From contig CAIVBX010000261.1 in assembly GCA_903904275.1 (NCBI GenBank), forward strand, positions 1 through 6,733: a stretch of 6,733 nt of DNA, in the 5' to 3' direction. A program made the position numbers and the translations under genes. The notes below the pieces were generated by a model that saw only the letters and a program-made list of their open reading frames with translations, did not search any database and was not told the DNA's origin. This DNA comes from an uncultured Pseudomonadota bacterium. Its GTDB lineage: Bacteria > Pseudomonadota > Gammaproteobacteria > Methylococcales > Methylomonadaceae. Positions 1-6,274 of this stretch are shown here, one piece after another. Every line of letters begins with the position of its first letter. Position 1 is the stretch's first letter.

Positions 1-48
1 ATTTTGCCGAAACGATAATTCTGATTTGGAAGAAACGTAAGAAAACAT
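1..48 (-). CDS. Possible start of a leftward gene, cut by the window edge
   Basis: An ATG at 46-48 (minus strand) opens a frame that stays open to the left edge, giving 16 residues, MFSYVSSKSELSFRQN. It lies 11 bp after the stop of the dehydrogenase remnant and in the same direction, so it could be the next gene of the train. No convincing Shine-Dalgarno sequence precedes it (only a weak GCGAGC), and the peptide is too short to recognise. It may equally be intergenic sequence. Confidence 0.2.
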   Translation of the reverse strand, partial: MFSYVSSKSELSFRQN

Positions 49-59
49 GGTTGCTCGCG

Positions 60-197
60 TTAAATGGACAGGACAATTTTTCCGATTGTGTGACCTTGCT
101 CAATCAAATTGTGTGCAGTTTTGGCTTGTGATAAAGGAAAATTATGATTGACATGAACATGATTATTACCAACGGTAGTCATTAAAATTGCTTTCAT
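60..197 (-). pseudogene. Internally deleted MDR-family dehydrogenase / quinone oxidoreductase remnant (45 aa)
   Basis: This small frame encodes 45 residues and ends in TAA. Its first 11 residues, MKAILMTTVGN, are a typical amino terminus of zinc-type alcohol dehydrogenases and NADPH:quinone oxidoreductases (medium-chain dehydrogenase/reductase superfamily). Its last 26 or so residues, from FPLSQAKTAH to GHTIGKIVLSI, are the typical carboxy terminus of the same family (pattern FPL-x2-A-x2-AH-x7-G-x-GKIVL). A full-length member has roughly 320-340 residues, so the catalytic domain and the Rossmann NAD(P) fold are missing and the ends are joined in frame. A good Shine-Dalgarno sequence (AAGGA, 204-208) lies 6 nt before the ATG, so the peptide may still be made, but it cannot be an enzyme. 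It follows the SNF2 gene by 21 bp on the same strand. Assignment of the two ends is from remembered family patterns; the internal deletion is inference. Confidence 0.65.
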
Positions 198-203
198 TTT
201 TAT

Positions 204-208
204 TCCTT
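204..208 (-). promoter_or_regulatory. Ribosome binding site of the dehydrogenase remnant
   Basis: AAGGA on the minus strand, 6 nt before the ATG at 197. It supports this start and shows that the translation signal of the original dehydrogenase gene survived the loss of its middle. Confidence 0.55.
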
Positions 209-218
209 TTGTTTGTGG

Positions 219-3200
219 TTAATCCACATCGCGCAACAACATCAACATATCATCAACGGACATTTTCCCGCTTAATTCACCACCTTCGAGCAAGCTATTG
301 GCTAAATCACGTTTTTGATGATGTAACGCGACAATTTTGTCTTCAATCGTGTCTTTTGCAACCAAACGATAAACGGTGACGGGACGTTTTTGTCCCATTC
401 GATGAGCGCGGTCAGAGGCTTGGTCTTCCACAGCAGGATTCCACCACGGATCCATGTGAATGACATAATCCGCCGCCGTTAAATTCAAACCCGTTCCGCC
501 TGCTTTTAAGCTAATCAAAAATAAATCGCCATCACCGCTTTGAAAGGCATTCATGGCTTTTTTACGTTGTGCAACAGGCGTTGAACCGTCTAAATAATGA
601 TAAGGAATTTTCTTTTTATCGAGCAATTTCCGAATTAACGTCAAATGTCCCACAAATTGGCTGAACACCAATGCTTTGTGTTTATTGTCGAGCAATTCAT
701 CTACTAATTCTTCAAACGCTTCTAATTTTGAACTCATTAACGGACTGTCTTCTAAAACCAAACGCGGATTACAACACGCGCGGCGTAATTTCATAATTTC
801 AGCTAACACTTGTAATTGCTGATTTCCACCTTTTGTTTGTGATTCTTGCATGACTTTTAACGCATCACGGCGCAAAGCTTCATAAAATGCCCGCTCTTCG
901 TTGCTCAATTCAATATGCAATGTGACTTCTGTTCGCGCAGGTAATTCGGTTAATACATCGTTTTTCAAACGGCGCAAAATAAATGGACGTAATACTTTTT
1001 TCAAACGCTGTTGTGCGTTATGGTCATGATTATTTTCAATCGGATTTGCGTAACGTTCATTAAATTTCGCCAATGAACCGAGCAAGCTAGGATTGATAAA
1101 ATTAAATAAATTCCATAATTCGCCCAAATGATTTTCAATCGGCGTTCCTGTCGTTACCATTCTAAAATCGGCTTTCAATGCCATCGCGGCTTTTGACCGT
1201 TTTGTCATGCCATTTTTAATTGCTTGCGCTTCATCAGCAATCAAGGTGTGCCATTGCACTTCTTGCAAACGCTCACCTTCGGTTTGTAACAATCCATAAC
1301 TACAAATAATCAAATCAAATGCGCCTGCATTATCAAGCATTGTTTGACGGTCGCCGTTGCCGAAAATCTGCACATTTAATGTTGGTGCAAAACGTGCGGC
1401 TTCCTCTGCCCAATTGATACAAACTGACGTTGGCGCGAGAATCAAAGTCGCGCCATTTGGCGCACGCGACAAAATTAACGCGAGAGATTGAATGGTTTTA
1501 CCTAATCCCATGTCATCAGCCAAACACGCACCTGCGCCCCAATGCGCCAAACGGCTCATCCAGACAAATCCATCGTGTTGATAATCACGCAATTCACCTT
1601 GTAATGTGGAAGGCACTTTGGGTTTTAAATCAACCAATTCATCTAATTTTTTAAGCTGCTCTTTCCATGGTTTGCTGGCTTTGATGTCCATGCCATCCGT
1701 AATTTCATCTAAGGCTTGTGCGGCTAAAGCATGAAATTGCACTTTGTCATCTTTCACCTCGCCAACACCACGCAAATCGTCTAAACGTTGACGTAATTCT
1801 TTAGTTAATGTAATGATTTGTCCATCTTCTAATTGTAAAAAACGGCTGTTTGAATTCGCTAACAAATTCATTAAGCGTTGCATGTCCAAAACTTGCCCGT
1901 CATCGATTTGTAAATCACCTTCAACGCTAAACCAATTTTGTTCGTGTCGAACTGAAAAGCGCGTTTGCGATAATCCCATTTCGCGGCTTAAACGAATTTT
2001 TTTACCTTTTGGCCATTCGAGTAAAACAAACTCGCCTAATTCTTGTAAATTTAACAGTGTTTCAAGCGCAGTATCCGCTTCTTCGAGCGACCATTTGAAA
2101 GCCTCATTTGCTTCAAGCAATGGGCAACTTTCGAGTAATTGCGTAACGTATTTTTTTTCTAATTTAAAATTGCGCGTGGTTTGAAGTTGTTTGCCGTCAA
2201 TTTCAGCTAAAACCGTTGTGCCGCCAATTGCAGGTTTATAAAGTGGCCCACCGTCGAAAAACGGTTGTATGAAAATTTCGATTTGCAAACCTTGCCCCAA
2301 CGGTTGCAAATGCAAATGCAATCGTTCATCAACAGACACATTTTCGGCTTGAGTTGCCAAACCGACCATATTCGACTGCACCGTCAATGTTGACGCAATG
2401 GCAGAAATGGAATCCATGACTTTTTGCCGTGCGCTGAGTGGAATTTTTAAACCATTCCCTAATGTTTGTGCGACTTGGCGATGTTGATCGTTGATTTTAT
2501 ACAGTAAAACACCATTAGCTGTTTTTTGAATGGCGATTTTTGCGGTCGGCGTAATTTGCGGCTGTAAAGCAAGTAATAACTGGTCGCCGTCTTCTTGCAC
2601 TAAAAGTTGTGGTTCAGCTGTTTGAATATCAATGGGGGAATTGTATTGAATTTGACTTGCCCAAAAAATGAGTGGATGTCCAACCGCTTCAAACAAGGCT
2701 TCTTCAGGAACGCTGTAAGTTTCAACGTAACCATAATAATAATCATTGGATTGTTGAGATTTATGAATTTTTTTGCAAATCCGAATGTCTTGCTCGGTTA
2801 AATAAGAAAATGTATTTAATTCACTATGCAAACGTTTTAAAGCAACGTTTCGTCCTTTTGACCAATTGCCATTTTTGCCTAATTTTTGTTCTTTCGGCTC
2901 TAAAATTACGTCCTGATTGTCTAAACTTAACGTCCAAACCAAACGCGATTCTGATTGCACTATTTCAGTGGGTATCGTTTTTAACGTATTGATTTGTGAC
3001 AACGCTTCGAGCGCACGTTCCCACGCAGCGGTTTTCGGCATCGCATCGAGCAATTCTAAAAACGGTAAATCCGCATATTTCAAAGCGAGTTTGTCGCAGG
3101 CTTTATGACTGTAATTTAAACGTTTCAACAACGCCAAACCAATTCCTGCAAACCAAGTGTTGTTCAATTCGTGTGCAATTTGACAATAATTAGCAAGTGG

Positions 3201-4370
3201 CGCGAGAAAAAGAACTTGTTGCGTAGGTTGTTGTAAATCATCAATTTCATCAAGCCAATAACGCAGCAATAATTGAATCAAATTCGCATAAGGTAATTTT
3301 GTCGCATTTGAATTAGCCAACGTTGTAGCGTTGTATTTCTTTTTGCTTTGATAAACTTCAAGCGCGTCATGTAGCAAAATAACTAAACCTTGTTGCCCAT
3401 GCGATTTTTTTAAACAGGTTTGTAAATACGCATCCATCAATTGCAAATTCGGCAATGTTCGAGAACGAAACAACATTAAGCCATAAAAAAAATCGTAAAA
3501 ATCGCCAAACGTGGCATTTTTTTTATTGCCTTTACGAATTATTTTTAAGGCTTGCGTAAATAATTCGAGAGAATCATCATAACGATTTTGCAAAATCGCC
3601 AACATGGCACTTAATTTCAAACCCTCTGCGGAATGATCTTGTAATAACGTATTTTGAGCATTTTTGTCATTTCCGCGAAATAAACGTTGTTCAATCACTA
3701 AATGGGTAATTTCATCGTTATTCGTTTTTACATGACCAAATGATTCTTCAAGTAGTTCATAAATTTTATATTTATTAGAAATGGAGGTTGCATCAAACGA
3801 AAAATAATCACTCCAAAGCGTATATTTCAAAACAGCAAATCGAATACCTTTCGGCAACAACATAAACCATTCTTTATCAAAATTTTCAAAAAACAATTCT
3901 GACATCACGCCTTTAAAATAATCACCAGAATTGTTGTAAAGCAACGCGATATTGGCTTCAAAACCTGTTTCATTACCTTGATATAAAAATAATCGTAACT
4001 TTTTAAGTTGCTGAAAAAGAATTTGTTTCGGTGGCGCGTAGGGATTTTCGCGCTCCATAATAATTTGTTGTGCTAATCGATTAAACCACGGTTTGGTTAG
4101 CGCAATTTTGATTAAGCCATCACAAATTTCACGATGACAATGCCAACCTTCATTAGTGGAAATGAGAAAACCCATTTTTTGAAAACGCTCTTTAAAATCA
4201 CGATTTACCGTTTTTTGTGTTTCCGCGTCAAAACCGACGTTTTTAATGAGATTTGTTAAATTCAATTGTCCTGTCGGGGCATACGTTACAGATAAAATTA
4301 ACAAGATATTTTGTTCTGAATAAGGTAATACATTGAAAATTTCAGAAAAGCGTTTTTGAATAAGTGTCAT
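219..4370 (-). CDS. Large SNF2-family DNA-dependent ATPase (DEAD/DEAH-box helicase superfamily 2), 1383 aa
   Basis: This is a SNF2/RapA-type ATPase, expected to use ATP hydrolysis to translocate on duplex DNA and remodel protein-DNA complexes in the cytoplasm. The ATPase core is in the last third. Motif I is DDMGLGKT with Lys958. Motif II is DEAQ at 1046-1049. Motif III is TTGTPIEN around 1073-1080. Motif V is KAGGTGLNL near 1289-1297, followed by DPWWNPAVEDQA and motif VI, DRAHRMGQ, at 1320-1327 with Arg1321 and Arg1324. All look intact. The roughly 920 residues before the core are not a domain I can name with certainty. Residues about 15-90 look winged-helix-like, about 100-500 are mostly helical with a TPR-like stretch near 250-285, and about 500-900 resemble the beta-rich accessory region common upstream of bacterial SNF2 cores. 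No SWIM zinc-finger cysteines were seen. The start at 4370 is the first Met and lacks a clear Shine-Dalgarno, and lies only 18 bp after nspC, so coupled translation is plausible. RapA itself is shorter (about 970 aa), so the rapA/hepA symbol is not given. Confidence 0.93.
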   Translation of the reverse strand: MTLIQKRFSEIFNVLPYSEQNILLILSVTYAPTGQLNLTNLIKNVGFDAETQKTVNRDFKERFQKMGFLISTNEGWHCHREICDGLIKIALTKPWFNRLAQQIIMERENPYAPPKQILFQQLKKLRLFLYQGNETGFEANIALLYNNSGDYFKGVMSELFFENFDKEWFMLLPKGIRFAVLKYTLWSDYFSFDATSISNKYKIYELLEESFGHVKTNNDEITHLVIEQRLFRGNDKNAQNTLLQDHSAEGLKLSAMLAILQNRYDDSLELFTQALKIIRKGNKKNATFGDFYDFFYGLMLFRSRTLPNLQLMDAYLQTCLKKSHGQQGLVILLHDALEVYQSKKKYNATTLANSNATKLPYANLIQLLLRYWLDEIDDLQQPTQQVLFLAPLANYCQIAHELNNTWFAGIGLALLKRLNYSHKACDKLALKYADLPFLELLDAMPKTAAWERALEALSQINTLKTIPTEIVQSESRLVWTLSLDNQDVILEPKEQKLGKNGNWSKGRNVALKRLHSELNTFSYLTEQDIRICKKIHKSQQSNDYYYGYVETYSVPEEALFEAVGHPLIFWASQIQYNSPIDIQTAEPQLLVQEDGDQLLLALQPQITPTAKIAIQKTANGVLLYKINDQHRQVAQTLGNGLKIPLSARQKVMDSISAIASTLTVQSNMVGLATQAENVSVDERLHLHLQPLGQGLQIEIFIQPFFDGGPLYKPAIGGTTVLAEIDGKQLQTTRNFKLEKKYVTQLLESCPLLEANEAFKWSLEEADTALETLLNLQELGEFVLLEWPKGKKIRLSREMGLSQTRFSVRHEQNWFSVEGDLQIDDGQVLDMQRLMNLLANSNSRFLQLEDGQIITLTKELRQRLDDLRGVGEVKDDKVQFHALAAQALDEITDGMDIKASKPWKEQLKKLDELVDLKPKVPSTLQGELRDYQHDGFVWMSRLAHWGAGACLADDMGLGKTIQSLALILSRAPNGATLILAPTSVCINWAEEAARFAPTLNVQIFGNGDRQTMLDNAGAFDLIICSYGLLQTEGERLQEVQWHTLIADEAQAIKNGMTKRSKAAMALKADFRMVTTGTPIENHLGELWNLFNFINPSLLGSLAKFNERYANPIENNHDHNAQQRLKKVLRPFILRRLKNDVLTELPARTEVTLHIELSNEERAFYEALRRDALKVMQESQTKGGNQQLQVLAEIMKLRRACCNPRLVLEDSPLMSSKLEAFEELVDELLDNKHKALVFSQFVGHLTLIRKLLDKKKIPYHYLDGSTPVAQRKKAMNAFQSGDGDLFLISLKAGGTGLNLTAADYVIHMDPWWNPAVEDQASDRAHRMGQKRPVTVYRLVAKDTIEDKIVALHHQKRDLANSLLEGGELSGKMSVDDMLMLLRDVD

Positions 4371-4388
4371 TTTTAAGTTGGTTGAAAA

Positions 4389-4832
4389 TTATGAAAGTTG
4401 CCACTGTTGTTGATAATCGTTGTAAGTGTAATTTTTGAGTAATTCCAGACGGTTATCGATGTGTCGTAAATAAATGCTTGGTAAATTATGTCCGTTAAAA
4501 CGATTGGCTTTGATTAACGTATATGCACCGACGTTGTTAAATGTGATTTTATCGCCTAATTGCAAAGGATGTTTAAATCGATATTCACCAAAAATATCAC
4601 CTGCCAAACACGTTCCACCCGCTAAAATCGCGCTGTAATTGCCTTTTGCATCGTGTTCTAAAATAATTGGCGTGCGTTGAAATTCAAATACTTCGGGATT
4701 GTGATTGATAGAAGTATTTAAAATGGCAACCGTTTTGCCGTCGCTTTCAAAAACATCAATCACGCTGGCGACAATTTGCGCTGCATTTCCAACAATGCCA
4801 TTGCCAATTTCGATATAAATTGCCACATTCAA
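4389..4832 (-). CDS. nspC: Carboxy-terminal fragment of the nspC-type decarboxylase (147 codons)
   Basis: The frame resumes directly after the internal TAA. The first codon, TTG, could in principle restart translation, but no Shine-Dalgarno sequence precedes it. The fragment carries the last barrel strand (IYIEIGNG, where relatives usually have EPG), the segment LNTSINHNPEVFEF (classical NspC has a SATCHMPDVLEM-like segment), and GGTCLAGDIFGEY, whose Cys (codon 303 of the whole gene) corresponds to the catalytic cysteine of ornithine decarboxylase-type enzymes. NVGAYTLIKANRFNGHNLPSI is the usual end-of-domain block. The codons are undamaged to the terminal TAA, 18 bp before the SNF2 gene. It breaks inside the barrel, not at a domain border, which argues against a natural two-subunit enzyme. 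Confidence 0.65.
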   Translation of the reverse strand: MNVAIYIEIGNGIVGNAAQIVASVIDVFESDGKTVAILNTSINHNPEVFEFQRTPIILEHDAKGNYSAILAGGTCLAGDIFGEYRFKHPLQLGDKITFNNVGAYTLIKANRFNGHNLPSIYLRHIDNRLELLKNYTYNDYQQQWQLS

Positions 4833-4850
4833 TTAACGACGCAATTGAAT
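4827..4850. repeat. Perfect 8-bp inverted repeat with 8-nt loop at the nspC internal stop
   Basis: Arms ATTCAATT (4827-4834) and AATTGAAT (4843-4850) are perfect reverse complements around an 8-nt loop. The internal TAA (4833-4835) spans the arm-loop border. If the original codon was CAA (Gln), the stem would have been 9 bp, closed by a C-G pair. The repeat is AT-rich and without a T-tract, so it is not a plausible intrinsic terminator. Confidence 0.6.
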
Positions 4851-5516
4851 CACTAAATCAATAAATGGCTGACAATCTGAAATACTGTGAAATAAATAAC
4901 CACCGCCAAAATTGAGCCAATGCAATTTTTCTAAACGTTTTCCAAAATAATTACGCAATTTTTCAATCGTTTGAATTAACGGCGTGAAATTAGTCGCTGA
5001 AAAAACAGTGTGAAAATGCAAACCGCTAATTTTTTCAGATTCCAAACAATTCGATTTCCAAAGCGTATCAATATCTATGCCTAATTTTGAATAACGCCGA
5101 CACGGATTAAAACGGTCGTCTTTCACAAAAGACAATTTAGGATTGACGCGCAACCCCATTGAGGCTTCAGTTTGAACAATAGGCGAATAATGCTCGTGAT
5201 GTGTCAACGAATTGAAATTGATGTGTGAACATAGCGTCGTTAATTCATACAATTCTTCCGCAATTAACGCGGGCGTTGTCAAATGGACTTCGCCTTGTCC
5301 TGCTAACACTTCTTGCGCGAGTTGAGCTTCAAATAAAGAACTCACCGCAAAACCATCAACAAACGGTTTTGCTATTTCCAAAACACGCGAATACGGCAAG
5401 GCTTTCATGGCATACAAAACCTTGCAACCTGATTGTTCACGAATTTGGGAAAGTTGCGTTAAATTAGAAATTAACTGAGATTCATCGAGAATAAATGCGG
5501 GCGTTTTCATATCCAT
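4833..5516 (-). CDS. nspC: Amino-terminal fragment of the nspC-type decarboxylase (227 aa)
   Basis: This part holds most of the alanine-racemase-type TIM barrel. The PLP Schiff-base lysine is Lys38 in YAMKAL. LRVNPKLS followed by FNPCRRYSKLGID matches the NspC pattern RINP...NPC...SRLG. LHFH contains the histidine expected to stack on the PLP ring, and LNFGGGY is the glycine loop that binds the PLP phosphate. The fragment ends QLRR-TAA, just before the barrel strand that normally carries the EPG motif. Made alone, it would lack the last barrel strand, the catalytic cysteine and the beta-domain, so it should be inactive and probably unstable. Confidence 0.7.
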   Translation of the reverse strand: MDMKTPAFILDESQLISNLTQLSQIREQSGCKVLYAMKALPYSRVLEIAKPFVDGFAVSSLFEAQLAQEVLAGQGEVHLTTPALIAEELYELTTLCSHINFNSLTHHEHYSPIVQTEASMGLRVNPKLSFVKDDRFNPCRRYSKLGIDIDTLWKSNCLESEKISGLHFHTVFSATNFTPLIQTIEKLRNYFGKRLEKLHWLNFGGGYLFHSISDCQPFIDLVIQLRR

Positions 5517-5520
5517 ATTT

Positions 5521-5525
5521 GACCT
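5521..5525 (-). promoter_or_regulatory. Ribosome binding site of the nspC-type gene
   Basis: AGGTC on the minus strand, overlapping the TAG stop of sdhD and placed 4 nt (6 nt from the AGG core) before the ATG at 5516. It favours the MDMKTPAF start over the longer frame that would begin inside sdhD. Confidence 0.45.
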
Positions 5526-5844
5526 AAATTTGCAGCAATAATACAACTGCGCTTAATCCTAAAATGCCAAAAATTGAATTGACTGTCCAAATAGCTGCAA
5601 ATCGATAATCGCGATGTGAAACGTAATCTTCCAAAACCACTTGCAAGCCAAGTGCAGCATGATAACAAACGATTAAAAACCATAAAATTAACGCAATCTT
5701 ATTCAATGGCGTAGCAAGCCATTCCAGTATTTCAAAATAGTTCGCGTTAAGTGTTAAGTTTAAAAATTGAATTAACCAATACGATAATGGCAACAATAAA
5801 ATAGCGGTTAAACGTTGCATCCACCAATGTTGTGTTGGATTCAT
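5524..5844 (-). CDS. sdhD: Succinate dehydrogenase membrane anchor subunit SdhD (106 aa)
   Basis: SdhD is the smaller hydrophobic subunit of respiratory complex II. Together with SdhC it anchors the catalytic SdhAB dimer to the inner membrane, shares heme b and forms the quinone site. The 106-residue size is typical. Three membrane segments are visible at about 11-31, 48-71 and 84-105. The second contains YHAALGLQVVLEDYV, matching the E. coli pattern WHAWIGMWQVLTDYV: His62 should be the axial heme ligand, and Asp73-Tyr74 correspond to the quinone-site DY pair. The amino terminus NPTQHWWMQRLTAI also matches the family. The start overlaps the sdhC stop in ATGA, so translation is probably coupled. 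The gene ends in TAG, 7 bp before nspC. sdhA, the usual next gene, does not follow. Confidence 0.93.
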   Translation of the reverse strand: MNPTQHWWMQRLTAILLLPLSYWLIQFLNLTLNANYFEILEWLATPLNKIALILWFLIVCYHAALGLQVVLEDYVSHRDYRFAAIWTVNSIFGILGLSAVVLLLQI

Positions 5845-6215
5845 AAAATCACCATCAATGCTAAAACTGTCAAAAATATCGAGGCAAACAATTCAATCAA
5901 GGCATAACGCATAAATGTTTCTGGTGAAAAACTTTTGCCTAAATCCCAAAACAAATGCCTTACGCCATGACACAAATGAAACATCAAGGCATAAATAAAA
6001 CCACTCAAAACAAGTTGCATTGGCAAAGTATGTAACAGCATTTGCATATCCAACAACGATAACATGCCATTTTTGATTTGTACCAGCATGAAAACTAAAC
6101 CGATTATTCCCACTGTTAAACATACGCCTGTGATTCGATGTGTAATCGAAATGATGCCTGTAATCGGTAATCGGTAAATTTGTAAATGTGGTGAGAGTGG
6201 TCTATTGTTTGCCAT
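5841..6215 (-). CDS. sdhC: Succinate dehydrogenase cytochrome b556 subunit SdhC (124 aa)
   Basis: SdhC is the larger membrane subunit of complex II, supplying a heme b ligand and part of the ubiquinone site in the inner membrane. Both family signatures are present. The amino-terminal one is RPLSPHLQIYRLPITGIISI continuing into THRIT (residues 5-29, with Ser23 and Arg27 at the quinone-site positions). The second is HLCHGVRHLFWDLG (residues 80-93), in which His80 corresponds to the E. coli heme ligand His84. Three hydrophobic segments lie at about 30-48, 62-82 and 104-124. I chose ATG 6215 (MANNRPLSPH) because AAGGAA at 6222-6227 precedes it by 6 nt and the protein then begins as its relatives do. 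The upstream Met at 6290 would overlap nudF and is not credible. It is first in the leftward gene train. Confidence 0.95.
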   Translation of the reverse strand: MANNRPLSPHLQIYRLPITGIISITHRITGVCLTVGIIGLVFMLVQIKNGMLSLLDMQMLLHTLPMQLVLSGFIYALMFHLCHGVRHLFWDLGKSFSPETFMRYALIELFASIFLTVLALMVIL

Positions 6216-6221
6216 CGATTT

Positions 6222-6227
6222 TTCCTT
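6222..6227 (-). promoter_or_regulatory. Ribosome binding site of sdhC
   Basis: AAGGAA on the minus strand, 6 nt before the ATG at 6215. It decides the sdhC start against the longer open frame that extends into nudF. Confidence 0.65.
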
Positions 6228-6247
6228 TAAAACCTTTGAATGGCGTG

Positions 6248-6274
6248 ATTGTAACATGAAAAAAGACGTGAAAA
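6248..6274 (-). promoter_or_regulatory. Candidate sigma-70 promoter for the sdhC gene train
   Basis: On the minus strand TACAAT (6248-6253) matches the -10 consensus in five of six bases and is preceded by TGT (6254-6256), forming an extended -10. A weak -35 candidate, TTTTCA (6269-6274), lies 15 bp upstream, short of the ideal 17. Transcription would start near 6241, giving a leader of about 26 nt that includes the sdhC ribosome binding site. The extended -10 overlaps the nudF start codon. No FNR or ArcA site was recognised. Sequence match only. Confidence 0.4.

Larger units (their letters stand above)
4389..5516 (-). pseudogene. nspC: Carboxynorspermidine decarboxylase-like gene (fold-III PLP enzyme) interrupted by an in-frame TAA
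   Basis: The whole frame is 375 codons before its terminal TAA, the normal size for carboxynorspermidine/carboxyspermidine decarboxylase, and codon 228 is TAA (4833-4835). Both sides are in the same reading frame and join without a gap in the family alignment, so this is one gene with a nonsense codon rather than two genes or a frameshift. Family members are cytoplasmic PLP enzymes that decarboxylate carboxynorspermidine or carboxyspermidine to norspermidine or spermidine. The partner dehydrogenase is not in this window. I start at ATG 5516 (MDMKTPAFIL) because AGGTC at 5521-5525 precedes it at suitable spacing; ATG 5510 is possible. The longer opening at 5546 would overlap sdhD by 23 bases and is unlikely. 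Some active-site motifs differ from classical NspC, so it may belong to a sister clade of ornithine/DAP/arginine decarboxylase-2 proteins. A sequencing error or readthrough are alternatives to a true pseudogene. Confidence 0.8.

Noticed and set aside
2298..2320. TGCAAA-type short direct repeats (TTGCAAATGCAAATGCAAT)
   Set aside because: Part of the SNF2 coding sequence (LHLHLQPL); simple codon repetition rather than a functional repeat.
1813..2992. Several plus-strand open frames of 64-123 codons
   Set aside because: They lie entirely inside the SNF2 gene on the opposite strand, have no recognisable protein features and no ribosome binding sites worth noting.
4371..4388. Possible terminator between nspC and the SNF2 gene
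   Set aside because: The gap is 18 bp with no inverted repeat and no T-tract following a stem.
5225..5467. Plus-strand frame of 80 codons inside the nspC-type gene
   Set aside because: Antisense shadow of a clearly conserved coding region.
5893..6123. Minus-strand frame of 76 codons inside sdhC
   Set aside because: Out-of-frame shadow of sdhC, which carries both family signatures in the other frame.
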